A DNA stretch of 64,000 nt from Rehmannia glutinosa (lineage: Eukaryota > Streptophyta > Magnoliopsida > Lamiales > Orobanchaceae), in contig JABTTQ020000266.1 of assembly GCA_016081115.2 (NCBI GenBank), positions 62,001 to 126,000 of the forward strand, in the 5' to 3' direction. A program made the translations under genes and the position numbers. The notes below the pieces were generated by a model, which saw only the letters and a program-made list of their open reading frames with translations, was not told the DNA's origin and did no database searches. Shown here in pieces: positions 11,361-22,453 of this stretch; positions within the stretch are counted from its first letter, which is position 1; the number at the start of each line of letters is the position of its first letter.

Positions 11361-12683
11361 TTTGTCTTCTTCATCACTATCATCATAGGCCATCCAATTG
11401 ATCTAAGGTGTTCATAATAGAACATTTACATCCAAATATTTTGAGGTAACTAATATTTGGAGTACTTCATTTCTCATCTACACAACTTAACAAACTCATT
11501 CTAGCATCGCTTATATAAGCAAGAAGAAATAGTCCAAGTGTAAAAACATGCCTTAATCATCAATCACAAAAATATCTTGCATAAGAGAATAGTAGAAATA
11601 GACACTATATATATATAGACCATGAAGCAATAAATACATACTATGCATTTAGAAGATCATCAAGAGTCTAATAAATCATGCAAGTTCAAATAAGCTTAAG
11701 AAGGCTACAAAAGGTCTCTTTTGAAATTTGAAAATCCGAAAGCATATAGTTGAGACCTTATTTAAAAAAAGTATTTGAACAAGAGTTGATACGGCAAATA
11801 TGTGCAATCAAATATCGAATAGTGCCTTCAAAAAAATCTAAAAATCCTCTTAATGGCACTTGTATGAAATACTATAAAAAACAAGCGCATAGGCACATGG
11901 CAATACATATATCGAAGTCTATAAGAGTAAGAATAACACAAGTAAACGTACCTCGATAATTTATGCCTTTCTTGACAAATAATGACGTAAATGGCCATTT
12001 GTGAAAATATGTAAATCCTACACAATTCTTAAAACATATCTAGCACAAATCATAATGATAAAAGTGTAGGCTAAGAGATATCACAAGTAAGCTCATGCCA
12101 TAAAAATCCATAAAAGAAGATAACACACCTTAGTCTACAAAAATGCACAAGAGTTTTAAAAACATCATATAAGGTCTTCTTTTAAAAATATTTTAAAAGC
12201 ATAAGTATATATTGAAGACCTTAATTAAAAAATAAATATTTGAAAACTCATTTTGCAATTAAGACACAAATAAAAGCATGCATAATAACAAAATAAAATG
12301 CATATTCAAATAGGGAGATACGGGTTACCAATTACGCCATTTCCATGGGTTGTGTCGTTCCCATTGTTGATGATATCTTCCCCTTGAAAAGTCACTTTGT
12401 TGATGATGACTTCTTTGATTGCACCATTTCAAGGTTTGTTGCTTTCCCATTGTTGAAAGTCTCTTCTTCTTTGAAAATCATCTTGTTGATGATGTCTTTG
12501 TCATTTCAAGGATTGTGTTCTTCCCATTTTTGATTATACCCTCTTCTTGAAATTGGCTTTGTCGAAAATAGTTTCTCCTTCTTTGATCAAATGAAACGGT
12601 CATTTGATGTCTTCTTTGGTGGTATAAATTTTCTACGATCATTATTTTCAGGGTACCTAATATGACATTGTTTTGTGGTACCC

Positions 12684-13767
12684 TTATGTGTTTGGGTCCT
12701 TTGGGATTAGTCTTGAGACTTTTAGGTCTCCAACAATAATTGGAGCTATTTCTAGCCCGACAAGTATTAGCCGTATGACCCTTTTTGCCACAATAAAAAC
12801 AAGTAGTAATTTAGGAGCATAATGACCAATATGCATAGTGACTTGATCCTTTTTCATATGATTAACAACTTTAGGCTTATGATCAAGTCCTTTATCACAA
12901 TTATGAATATCAACAATATTGGACATTTTATTGGTAATTTCGAGTTGGATTTTAATAAATCTTTTTCATGCAATCAATATTCTCAACAAGAGTACTATTT
13001 ATTTTCTTTTTCAAGGTTTCCAACCTTGTCAAGTGTGGTGGTGTGAGCACATGATAGTGATTCATAGGAAGTAAATAAACTATCCTTATCATTTTTCAAA
13101 ATATTGAATTCCTTTTTCAAATTTTTGTACTTAACAAGCAAGCTTTGGAATTCATCTTGAAGTTCATCATAATCATTTTGTAAATCACTATAATCATTTT
13201 GAATGACAATATCATAGGAAGTAGAGGGTTCAAGACATACCTCATTTTCTTTATTGATGCCCATAAAACAATATTCAACTTCTTCATAATTGGAAGTTGT
13301 AGGAGGCTTATTCCTTAGATTTGAGCTTGTATGATCTTGAGAAGTAGATGCTTTTGTTTGACTCCTTTCATTTGCAAATACTCCATAGATGGCTTCTAAT
13401 TTTTGCCATACTCCATGTGCCGATTTTATTCCTACAATATGTTCATATTCTAAATTAGTAAATGAACAATATAAAATATTTAAAGCCTTACCGTTTAAGG
13501 AGATGAATTTCTTTTCTTCATCATTGAGCTTTTTGAAGCCTTTTGAGGTGTATGGTGTATCTTTCATCGGAATGGATTCTCCATTAATGACGGTGTTCCA
13601 AATGTCGAACCCGCAACCTTGTAAGTAGCATTCCATTCTTTCTTTCCAAAATATAAAATTTTTGGAATCAAACCGAGGTGGCTTGGTGGTGGAGGTGCGG
13701 ATAGATGAGCTTCGTAAGTAGCCGACGATCGTTTCTCTTCACTCGCGATGTGAAACGAGCTTGCCAA
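12684..13767 (-). pseudogene. gag of the SIRE-like copia element, with zinc knuckle
   Basis: The N-terminus is at 13767. A frame break near 13660 leads into the main frame 13636-12995. This carries the copia gag (UBN2-type) pattern (MECYLQGCGFDIWNTVINGE, NILYCSFTNLEYEHI, AHGVWQKLEAIYG), then a long heptad-like coiled coil (DYDELQDEFQSLLVKYKNLK). Near 12800-12750 a separate frame encodes a CCHC knuckle, CFYCGKKGHTANTC. A polar linker (ARNSSNYCWRPK) follows. Gag starts soon after the 5' LTR/PBS, as expected. Several frameshifts make it a pseudogene. Confidence 0.85.
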
Positions 13768-13775
13768 AGAGTTTG

Positions 13776-13788
13776 GCTCGATACCACT
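13776..13788 (-). other. tRNA-iMet-type primer-binding site of the SIRE-like element
   Basis: Minus strand reads TGGTATCGAGC two bases inside the 5' LTR. The usual plant sequence is TGGTATCAGAGC, so one A is missing. This loss matches the CAG/CG indel pattern seen between LTR pairs elsewhere in the window. Confidence 0.8.
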
Positions 13789-15268
13789 TGTAAGTCCAGC
13801 GGCTACGATAATCAGGGGGTGAATAGATTATCTCCATCTTTCGATATCGCCCTCTTTTTCAAAACGAATGCTCAAACAAAATAATGAAGGTGCGGAATGT
13901 AAACAACACACGTCGATTTAAAGAGGTTCAACCCACTAGGCCTAATCCTCTACCACCCCAAAGTATATCCAGGGATGGATTTGAAAAGAAAAAGAATTTT
14001 ATTAATTACCAAAATTAATACAAATTCAACTTACAACACCTTGAAAGAGCACCACACTCTTCTTCAACACCACCTTTGAGATTACCACAATCTCTTCTTG
14101 AAGATTACCACAATCTTCAAGCGGCACCTTGTGAAGATTACCACAATCTTCACCTCAAGAAGAGCACCACACTCTTCAACACCTCAACAAGAAGATTACC
14201 ACAATCTTCTTACACCTAACACCTAGTTCACCCAAGTGTGTTCTTACCACAAGAACACTCACAAGGATATCTTGTGTTTGAATGGCGACCACAAATTCAA
14301 GATTACAACTCGATAATTGATAATACAATAGAGTGCAAGTGTAATCAAGAATAGCCTAGACCTCAAAGATGTGAAAGTGATAAGCTAGGCAATTTTACAA
14401 CAAGAATAATAAATATGAAAGACCAAGTGTTTGCTTGAAGTGTATCTTGTTGTATTGTATCTCAATTCTTGTATTGGTTGCTCCAAAACTTCCTCTATTT
14501 ATAGGAGATGATTGATCAAGCATAGGCTCCTCTTGGGGATTGAAAATCTGAGAAAAATACAATTAAAATCAAGAATATAGTCTGTTAGAAATCAATCCCA
14601 CATTTTAAGGAAAGTTTGTCTGTTTGTCAAACGGTCATATTTTTTCTTTGTCAATACATAGGGCGACGGCCGCATACGAGAGATAAAGTTAAAGAGAACA
14701 CTTTGAAAAATACAACAGGCGCGGTGGCCGACGAGGCTTGACAAGGTCGACCCCTGTTTCAACCGGTCCCTCTTGTTTCAAAAATGCAAGGTTTTGTTCT
14801 GCTTTCAAAACGAAACTTGCAGTACCGGTCGACTGGCTGGGCGGGTCGGCCGGACGGTCGATCGCCTTGCAGCGGCCGGTCGACTGCTTGTTTTTCTTTC
14901 CGTCTCATTTTCTGTTTCTAAAAACATCTTGAGGTATGGGTTGCCCTATAGGGGCGGCCAGGTCGACCACGAGGCAAATATGTGTCGAAAATAAAACTCA
15001 AGAAATACTCGAAAATTTAGTAAAAACATTTTAAACCGATCGGAAGTATTAGGACAACATTTAGGAACATCGTTTGAGAGTGAAAACCCAATAACGTAAA
15101 ATCATTAAAAGCGTTGTCAATTTAGACGAAAATAAACTTTGAGAAAATACTCCAGGAAAATATTAAAAACATTTTAAATCATTTAGGAATATTTGGACAA
15201 CCTTTAAAAACATTGTTTTGGTGATAAAATAAAATCATCAAAATTAAGATAAAAACATGTATCAAACA
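13789..15268 (-). repeat. 5' LTR (right) of the SIRE-like element
   Basis: 1480-bp LTR matching 7558-9027 over its full length, with the same hairpin array and the same terminal sequences. It lies next to the primer-binding site, so it is the 5' LTR of a minus-strand element. Confidence 0.9.
14000..14300. repeat. Hairpin array with invariant ACCAC loop (right LTR)
   Basis: Counterpart of the array in the left LTR, in the same order and with the stems preserved (for example GAAGATTACCACAATCTTC at several places and GTGTTCTTACCACAAGAACA near 14250). Spacers carry a few indels relative to the other LTR. Confidence 0.85.
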
Positions 15269-15286
15269 ATATACACCATTCCAACA
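15269..15286 (+). repeat. 3' LTR of the split copia element, last part
   Basis: Second ATATA target duplication (15269-15273) followed by the end of the interrupted LTR (ATTCCAACA, ending 15286). This closes the copia LTR that began at 6964. DNA to the right is the older host flank. Confidence 0.7.
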
Positions 15287-15337
15287 TCGAACAAAAATAT
15301 ATCTTTCAATCACATTACAAAGATATGCAATTTTTTG

Positions 15338-15499
15338 GGGTTTGAGATTTTCTATTCCATTTTTCTCATTCAATTCCTATTCCATCACCTCAGATAAATG
15401 ACACATGTACAAAATAATTTCACAATTGTGCATGTGTCATTCATCTAATGTATGAAATAGAGAGTGAAATATAAAAAATGGAATAGGAGATCTCATCCC
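15338..15499. mobile_element. Mutator-type MITE, 162 bp
   Basis: Short inverted-repeat element. The left end begins GGGTTTGAGATTTTCTATTC and the right end, reversed, begins GGGATGAGATCTCCTATTCC. It is flanked by 9-bp direct repeats AATTTTTTG (15329-15337 and 15500-15508), the length typical of Mutator insertions. The TIR resembles the outer end of element X at 56491, so it may belong to the same family. No coding capacity. Confidence 0.75.
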
Positions 15500-15682
15500 A
15501 ATTTTTTGGTAATTTTGTCACTTGTTCTAAGATTATACTCTGTGTATCTTCTGAATTGAGAGTCACAATGTTTTAATTAAGATTGCTCCTAGCGACTTGG
15601 TATTCACAGTCTAAAACACAAATATCTCAATCAATAATTGGCATTTGATTTGATTTGAATACTCGTGGAGTGAAGTGATATG

Positions 15683-15961
15683 TGTTAGAGTTTGTGTTTG
15701 TTTGTGTTTTAGACACTCTGTCTCTTTGAGCTAGCTTTTGAGGATGAGTTCTACACAAACCCATTTATATCAGAGCACCTAGGTTTGGTTTGGAGGTGAA
15801 GCTGGGAATTGGACCCCGACCCATTTGGTTTGGCACGCTCGGCGTGGGAAGGGTGTTACAGTTTGTGTTTGTCCCACATCGCCAATTTGTTGGGTTGTTA
15901 TTATGTATAAATGTGTGTTGAACTAGCTTTTGGGGATGAGTTCTACTCAAGCCATTTGTCA
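15683..15961 (+). mobile_element. TRIM retrotransposon, 279 bp
   Basis: Terminal-repeat retrotransposon in miniature. LTR1 runs 15683 to about 15772 and LTR2 15854-15961. Both start TGTTA-AGTTTGTGTTTG-like and share the block CTAGCTTTTG-GGATGAGTTCTAC. A primer-site remnant TATCAGAGC follows LTR1 and a purine tract GTGGGAAGGG precedes LTR2. Flanking 5-bp repeats ATATG (15678-15682 and 15962-15966) support the outer ends. LTR1 lacks the middle part of LTR2. The exact inner end of LTR1 is uncertain by several bases. Confidence 0.8.
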
Positions 15962-16624
15962 ATATGAATTAACCAATAATATATAAACACATTCATTAAA
16001 ACAAATTAAATTGTTCATAATTTGCACTTATAATTGGGCTGGAATGTCCTTTTCCCCCAAGCAAAGCAATACGCTTTTAATTGGTCAGACACTTTGACAT
16101 GGTTAAAGATGATTAAAAGATTTGCAGCCTTGACTACAAAATTTTCACCATATTTTAGAAAAGTTTTTTCTTTGTCGCAAAAAAAAAATATTATGTAATT
16201 TAATCGGTGTTGATGGTGACAATTTTCTATATATGTGCATTTTTTGTAGATTATGATAAAAACCACTTCTATATCACTTATTAAATAATAGCAAGACCCA
16301 TATGAGAGATTAGTGGAAAAACTAGATCACGTGGACTTGTCACCTAAGAAAAATAAAACTAGTTATAAATGCTTAATATTAGTGTATGTACAAATGAGCA
16401 TCTGATTGGATATTCAGTTTTCACACTCAAGGCGTTATATATTTCATCAAAGTGAAAATTATATGAAATTTTTATCTTCAACACTTTACAAATGAAAAAT
16501 TAATTATTAAGGTAGTGATTTAATATTCGAATAGATGTTAAAAAAATATTTTTCTATTAAAATTCAACTTTTGTTGAAGCTATTACTTAGTTCATAATGA
16601 TCATGGAGATCCTATCCTAGGTTG
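15962..16624. other. AT-rich intergenic DNA, nothing recognised
   Basis: About 660 bp of AT-rich sequence with only a short spurious open frame on the minus strand (16266-16015). No repeat ends, RNA gene or coding pattern were found. Confidence 0.6.
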
Positions 16625-16907
16625 ACTACAAGAAAAAACCACTTTATCTACAGAAAAATATGTAGTTAAGTATTAAGAAAATTATAAAGTATAGGTAAAA
16701 TCATTATAGATAAATATTTACCTACATAATCTAAAACTATTGGTAAATACCTACAGAAAATCTGTCGGCAAATTGAAAAATTGTCGGTAATTTGTCAGTA
16801 ATTTATCAGTATAATTTGAGAGAAAATAATATTTTTTATTATGTAGGGAACTGTAAAATTTAGTGACAAAATCATTTCTGTCGGTAAACTAGAATTTTTT
16901 TGTAGTG
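16625..16907. mobile_element. CACTA-type MITE, about 283 bp
   Basis: Left end ACTACAAGAAAAAACCAC (the initial C of CACTACAAGAAAA appears lost); right end TTTTTTTGTAGTG, the inverse. Flanking TTG trinucleotides at 16622-16624 and 16908-16910 fit the 3-bp duplications of CACTA (En/Spm) elements. Internally it carries several copies of a TGTCGGTAA-like motif, as in subterminal transposase sites. Nonautonomous. Confidence 0.7.
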
Positions 16908-17002
16908 TTGGGGCAAAAATTCAAAAACTTAGAGTTAGAAATGTTTATTCTTATAGCCCATTTACTATAAATTAGATGGGAAATTTGATAAATTGCCCCT
17001 CC

Positions 17003-17447
17003 ACTTAGGGATATTAATGAAAAATGCTCATCAAGTATTAAAATTTGATTTTTGCTCATGCACATCTATTGTCCACCTAATTGCTCACACCATTGCCCAC
17101 CAAATTATGTTAGAAGAAAAAATTGAATTTGCAAATTTTTGCACATTTCAAGAACAATTACAATTATATATTCATTCTCTATATTACAATTTATATTCAA
17201 TAATATAAAATTGTATCGGTTCTAAAAATTCTAGTCATGTTAGTTTGATGGTGTTCATTATATTTTAACTGAGTTTGAGTTTAAATTTCTTTTGAAAATG
17301 GTAAATTGCCAAATTTTTAGGATTTTTGGAATGGGTATAAATTAAAATTGTTAGATAATATAGAGAATGACTATGTCAGGGATGTAAAGCAAATTTTAAT
17401 ATTTTAGGGACATTTTTCATTAATACCTAGATAATAATTTTGTGGAT
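17003..17447. mobile_element. Inverted-repeat element (MITE-like), about 445 bp
   Basis: A block around 17005-17062 (GGGATATTAATGAAAAATG, then AAGTATTAAAATTTG) is repeated in inverse around 17388-17447 (CATTTTTCATTAATACC). A second, weaker inverse match lies inside. No clear target duplication was found, so superfamily and exact ends are unknown. Confidence 0.5.
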
Positions 17448-17562
17448 TGTTCCCGTGATTTGATTCTCACATAAGCATTATGCTTACTTTAAATAATGAA
17501 GAGTATAAACAAGATAAGATAAATAAAGTGTCATTGGCTCATTGCTAGTAATATTTAAAAAA

Positions 17563-18444
17563 GGGAGAATTTCATAATAGGATCCAAATTTAAGAAAATC
17601 TATCATTTCAAGACCCACAATTTTAACCTTCTCAAATCAAGACCCAATTTTTATTTTATTTTGAAATTGGGCCTCCCTCAAATTTTGGGTTCTCACTTCC
17701 AAGACCCAAAATTTCAAGTTTCTCAAATCAAGACCCACTTTTTTTTTTTTTCCTTAAATCAAACCCTCCCCAAAAATTTGGGCTCTCAATTCATGTTTTA
17801 AAATTTAACAAAAGAGAAATATTATTGTAATGTATCACATCGACCACAAAAATTAATTTTCTTTCTCTTTTTTATTTTTTTGATCATTTCTTTTTCCCTA
17901 ATCGATACTTGTTTTAAATCGTAAAATTCAATCATAATTTGGATATCTTATTTTTAGTAACTAAAAAATATTTTACTAATTTGGTATATCTTATTTTTTA
18001 GTAACCGATAAATATTATACGACTTTTTTCATCTTGTTAGCTACAAACATTTATATTTATAGATCTTGGTTTCTACGTTAAGCAAAATTGATAATAAGTA
18101 TGGATCATGTAAAAAGAATGAACGACAAAACTAAAGAGGAAGAAAAATAATTTTTGTGGTTGACGTGATAAATTACACTAATATTTCTCTTTTTGTTAAA
18201 TTCTAAAACTTGAAGGAGAACCCAAAGTTTGGGGAGGGCCATGTTTGAGAAAAAAATAAAAATTGGGTCTTGATTTAAGAAGGTTGAAATTTTGGGTCTT
18301 GTAGTGAGAACCAAAAATTTGAGAGAGAGCCCAATTTGAGAAAAATAAAAATAAAAATTGGGTCTTAATTTGAGAAGGTTGAAATTTTAGTCTTAAAATG
18401 ATAGATTTTTTAAATTTAGACACTGTCTGTCATGAAATTCACCC
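17563..18444. mobile_element. Long-TIR fold-back element, probably Mutator-like, 882 bp
   Basis: About 190-bp inverted arms: AAGACCCAA-TTTT/CTCAAATC blocks on the left (17563-17750) mirror TTGGGTCTTGATTT blocks on the right (18240-18444). The left arm starts GGGAGAATTTCAT and the right arm ends ATGAAATTCACCC. The flanks carry ATTTAAAAAA at 17553-17562 and again at 18445-18454, a 9-10 bp target duplication. No transposase; the minus-strand open frames inside are repeat shadows. The A-rich duplication is low complexity, which lowers certainty slightly. Confidence 0.75.
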
Positions 18445-18690
18445 ATTTAAAAAATTGTCATTAGCATAGCAGCTAATCTTATAGGAGCTAAAATGAAATA
18501 AAACTCTTTAGGCAATGCTTCCTTGTCAATTCTTTTTTTTTTTTTTTTTTTGTAAAAATCCATTCTCAAAAAATATTTTTGCCATAAAATGCGATTGTTT
18601 ATGAAAATTTTCAAAAAATATACAATACATTGGTTCTTTCGTTTCCAATTATCAATCACATCTAATCATAATTTTACTATCACATCAAGC

Positions 18691-18942
18691 TAGAGTTGGC
18701 AATGTCTAGCACAATAGGCTAAGTGAAAAAATAGGGTTAGATCGGGTAGGCCTGAAATTCCATCCCAGCCCAGTCCATCAAGTGTGTTTTTGATCCGGTC
18801 GTTTGAGCTTGTCGGGCTAAGGGCCGTTTGGACGAGGGCAAAGTAGGTCCGACACTTTTCGGCCTGCTAAGAATGAATCTCAATTCAATCCTATATACGA
18901 GAAGCGAGCCGACCCGTTCGGCGGGCTAATTTTTCGACTCTA
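18691..18942. mobile_element. hAT-type MITE, 252 bp
   Basis: Starts TAGAGTTGGCAATG and ends TTTTTCGACTCTA, with 8-bp flanks CATCAAGC (18683-18690) and CATCAAAC (18943-18950) matching at 7 of 8. The interior is rich in GGGC/GCCC words (CGGGTAGGCC, GTCGGGCTAAGGGCC), as in many plant hAT MITEs. Confidence 0.75.
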
Positions 18943-19039
18943 CATCAAACTATCATCAATTTCATATCACAAGTATACTATTAACCAATCACATCTAATT
19001 ATTATTACACTAAACGAACCATCACATGAATTATCATTA

Positions 19040-19225
19040 TCACCAAGGGCGGAGCCAGGAAATCATTGGGGTGGATAGACACTCAAAAGTGGGATGAACC
19101 GATCTGCGAAAATTATATAAATTATATTTAAAATATTTTTTTTAAAAACAAGTGTAATTTTTTAGAAAAAAATAGGGAGAGGGAGGGCGAGCCCTAAAAT
19201 GGCCCCCTCCCTCCGCCATTGATGG
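19040..19225. mobile_element. Possible MITE with GGCGGAG ends
   Basis: Left CAAGGGCGGAGCCAGG is mirrored by right CTCCCTCCGCCATTG. Such GGCGGAGCCA ends are common in plant genomes. No convincing target duplication was found, so this is tentative. Confidence 0.35.
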
Positions 19226-19516
19226 TTTGATCATATCACACGTCTTATATTCAATTACACTCCTAAAATTATATTTAAATAAATTATTCACGTTATTCTT
19301 TCCAAAGAAAGGAAAGCTCGTGCTTTTCAAAGATGTCTTGAATGCGATCTCAGTATGAATTGTACAATATCGCAGCAAAATACTGGAAACGGAGCGCCAT
19401 GAATCTTCCAGAGCCTTCGTTATCAAGACTCACAAACTAAAAGCTTCTTTTCCCGCACACACGCAGAGCGCATTGTGTTTCTTTCTACATAGTTCCGCGT
19501 AAGGAGAAAGCAAACG
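19226..19516 (+). promoter_or_regulatory. Probable proximal promoter and 5' UTR of YLS8
   Basis: The 290 bp upstream of the YLS8 start codon. Without transcript data the start site is unknown; the ~90 bases before the ATG are less AT-rich and likely 5' UTR. An AT-rich TTATATTTAAATAAATT stretch near 19266 is a possible core element. The hAT MITE and the GGCGGAG element lie just upstream. Confidence 0.35.
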
Positions 19517-21242
19517 ATGTCGTATTTGCTGCCGCACCTTCACTCGGGATGGGCCGTCGATCAGGCGATACTTGCGGAAGAGGAACGCCTCGTCATCATC
19601 CGTTTCGGCCACGACTGGGACGAGACTTGTATGCAGGTCAATTTCTTGCTTAGTTTTGCTTTTATTAATCCAAATTAGTTGCTTCTTGATAAATCCTGCT
19701 TTTTTCTTTCTTCTTTTTTTTGTTGTCAGTAAATATATAGTCAATTGGGATAGTTGGACGCGTAAACCTGATTTATGGTTTTGTTTTTGGATTTTTTTAG
19801 CTGTGTAATTACTTCAATTAGGGTTCTATTCGAGCAGTAGTTTCGATTGAATTGGAAGTTGTCTGAGTTTTAAGTTTTGTTCATGGTTTCCATATGTTGC
19901 ATGGAGAAACTGGGTGAAGTGACAAGGCTAACTTACTAATCAAAAGTATAAAGTCAGTTGTTTGATGAGCAAGAAATTTGCCACGGGGTAATGATTTTGA
20001 GGAATGGCCAATCATTTGGTAATCCTCAGTTCATCAGCCATGGTTTTTTAACAGAATTATGACGGCCGTTCCATGTTATGAATAGAAGTTTTAGATAGAA
20101 GAGATACTACTTGATGCACGTGAATGTTGTTTTCGGTCCATGAATAACAGTTGAGCATCGTGCATATGTTTCTACATATATGTGAGTTTTAGATTTTTTG
20201 TGACTCATGAACTGAAGTAACCTATTGTTAATGTCACTAAATTTGGGATTCATGTATGGGAAGGAATTAATCTGTTCATATCTGGATTGATCTCTTTTTA
20301 GTCTAATGATTCATTTTATTGCATCAGTGATCCCATTAGGCTATCATGTGGCTGAGGCAACAAATTAGTTTCATGTTGATGTGCAGTGTGCATTGATTAT
20401 ATTTGAATAACCTTCTTAAGCCCAAAATAAAAGTAAAAATTAAAAAAATTCTTGTTGTATATCATTAGAATCCGTAAACCATGCCAATTTTGGTCCGTGT
20501 ATAATCTGAAACTTCAAGCCCACCTAACGTTCAGGTTTTATTTCGTCAGTGAAGCTTGGTGGGTGATGAAATCTTCATCCTGGTACATCTACTTATATTT
20601 CAGGTGCCTGCAACTTCTTTTTAACTAAGTTTAGACTTTCTATTAGTTTAAACATCATGCAATACGCACGTGTCATGATAGGCATATCCTGTACCTAACA
20701 GCAATGTGTTTGTTTGTAAGTTCTTCGGAATATGCTCAACCTTTTCTTAGATATTGCTGTACCTATTAAGAATTTTCTTTTACAATGCTTTTGAACAGTC
20801 CTTCAGTTCTCCTAATTTCTTTCCTCTCTGATTTGTCTGCTTGAAGACTATATCTTTTACGTGTACTCGGTTTTGTGTGCTTACAATGTTGGGTTATCGA
20901 CCATCTCATATGTTGCTTCATTGTAATTTTCAGATGGATGAGGTGCTAGCTTCAGTGGCCGAAACGATAAAGAACTTTGCTGTCATATACCTGGTGGATA
21001 TTACAGAGGTGCCTGATTTCAATACAATGTATGAGTTGTACGACCCTTCCACTGTTATGTTCTTCTTCAGGAACAAGCATATTATGATTGATCTTGGCAC
21101 GGGAAACAACAACAAGATCAACTGGGCCTTGAAGGATAAGCAGGAGTTTATTGACATTGTCGAGACTGTGTATCGCGGCGCCAGGAAGGGCCGTGGTCTA
21201 GTTATTGCCCCTAAAGATTACTCCACAAAATATCGTTATTGA
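19517..21242 (+). CDS. YLS8: YLS8/DIM1 homologue, U5 snRNP 15 kDa thioredoxin-like protein (2 exons)
   Basis: Intact host gene. Exon 1 is 19517-19636 (40 codons), exon 2 20934-21242 (102 codons plus TGA); the 1297-bp phase-0 intron has GT...AG borders (GCAG|GTCAAT, TTTTCAG|ATGG). The 142-residue product begins MSYLLPHLHSGWAVDQAI and ends KDYSTKYRY, with GHDWDETCM, VDITEVPDFN, FFFRNKHIMIDLGTGNNNK and RGARKGRGLV. It has the length and text of the highly conserved eukaryotic Dim1/TXNL4A family. Family knowledge: a thioredoxin fold without the CxxC redox pair, a core U5 and tri-snRNP component needed for pre-mRNA splicing in the nucleus. An in-frame ATG upstream of exon 2 only extends into the intron and is not the start. 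Confidence 0.97.
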
Positions 21243-22227
21243 GAGTTACATATATCTTTTTAGCAGTCGCCATGGCATAACGGATTTAGTTAAGATTACG
21301 TTTTATGGTACGATTGGAAATTATGTATGTTGATTGTTTTGTCCAAATTCAAAACCATCTTTTTATAACTGAACTGTAAGAGTGGCAGCTGTGTATTGAA
21401 ACTCAAGCAATTGTGATTCCTAATGGATTGTGTTACTGTTATAAACTGTATATTTTCATAAATACTCTACTGTCAATTCTGAAGATTTTGGTTGAAATAT
21501 ATGGTTTCATTGATCTTGAATTTGCTTGGCCAGCTAAATTATAAAAATTTCATTTAAAATCAGGGTTAGAGATATGAAGTTACTTTTTAAAGCAGATCAC
21601 TCCCAAGATGATAAAATTGTTCTTCCCAAGGGGGAAGTCTTCAAGTCTTTTTCTCCGGAAGCTGGAAAATTTTCAATTGGAAACTTGCATGCACACGCCT
21701 CCGACACTTAAGTCAGCTTGATGGACGAGAGAATAATTGAAACAATAATTGAATACTTTGAATTAAATGTGTAGGAGAATTATTAGAATCTACATACAAT
21801 TGAATAGGAGGGAATTTTTTATACCTGGAAAATAGGCTCTGTGGGCTATGGGCCAATCTGCGTAGGAGAACTCAGCCCATGGGCCAGTCCCGGACTCCTT
21901 TGGGCTGAGTTATTTTATTATGAGCCTATTGAAAAATTAATATTAATTAATATATAAATTGAATTATATATTAAATGATTAAATGTTGTTTTCACTCCCA
22001 ACAATATACAATGTGTGTATGGCATAACTTGGGGTTATTTGACAGTAACTTTGGCACAAGTCCTCACATCGATACCAAAGGCCTCAGCAGTACTATACCG
22101 AAAGAAAAATGTCATATTTGAAGCCAATTTTATCATTGGTTGCAAGCATATTATGACCATAATTGGCATTCAAAACATCGACAACATCCTTAAGGTTACG
22201 AAAAAAATTTAATGAGCTGTGCGAATC
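21243..22227 (+). other. YLS8 3' UTR and downstream intergenic DNA
   Basis: The first ~250 bases are T-rich and likely 3' UTR, with no canonical AATAAA just before an obvious end. Around 21717-22005 an AT-rich block with GGGCT/GGGCCA words ends in CCCAACA and may be an LTR fragment; the evidence is weak. The plus-strand frame at 22015-22212 is not recognised. Confidence 0.4.
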
Positions 22228-22434
22228 TCAGAAATGTTTATTTTGGCAGGGATGGCGATTGCGGGAGTGATTGAGTTCATTAAAAGCCGCATGTTGCGTA
22301 TGAAACTTTAACAAGGTTCGTTCGCCCGTAATAGGATGATCAAAATTTATGTAATCATTCTTTAACCTCGCAAAAGGAGCAACAATCAAATCCCCCAAGT
22401 GGCAAGAGCACGAATGGCACGTGACTTTCGGTAC
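22228..22434 (-). pseudogene. Unidentified coding-like fragment, left of the SINE
   Basis: Minus-strand frame with a polar, protein-like composition (CHSCSCHLGDLIVAPFARLK, NDYINFDHPITGERTLLKF), ending at a stop at 22228. When the SINE and element X are removed at their target duplications, this frame joins in phase to 22925-22869 and to 56659-56492, giving 143 open codons. The family is not recognised. The frame may be real coding sequence or a chance open frame. Confidence 0.4.
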
Positions 22435-22453
22435 TAGAAGGACCACAAATGTA

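Larger units (their letters stand above)
7558..15268 (-). mobile_element. SIRE/Maximus-like Ty1/copia element, complete ends, decayed inside
   Basis: 7.7-kb element flanked by perfect 5-bp target duplications ATATA (7553-7557 and 15269-15273). Two ~1.47-kb LTRs start TGTAAGTCCA and end TCAAACA on the plus strand. Orientation is minus: the tRNA-iMet-type primer site adjoins the right LTR and the purine tract adjoins the left LTR. Inside are gag with a zinc knuckle and remnants of RT-RNase H. Integrase is not recognisable and the internal region (4.8 kb) is short for this lineage, so it is probably a deletion derivative. The gag and PBS fit SIRE/Maximus. Confidence 0.88.

Noticed and set aside
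18105..18423. Minus-strand frames with repeated FLNQDPIF-like text
   Set aside because: They are translations of the inverted arms of the fold-back element at 17563-18444.
20841..20933. Upstream in-frame ATG extending exon 2 of YLS8
   Set aside because: It runs through the acceptor site TTTTCAG into intron sequence. The conserved protein joins exactly at MDEV after exon 1.
21717..22005. Possible solo LTR downstream of YLS8
   Set aside because: It ends in CCCAACA, but no matching TG start with a target duplication was found.
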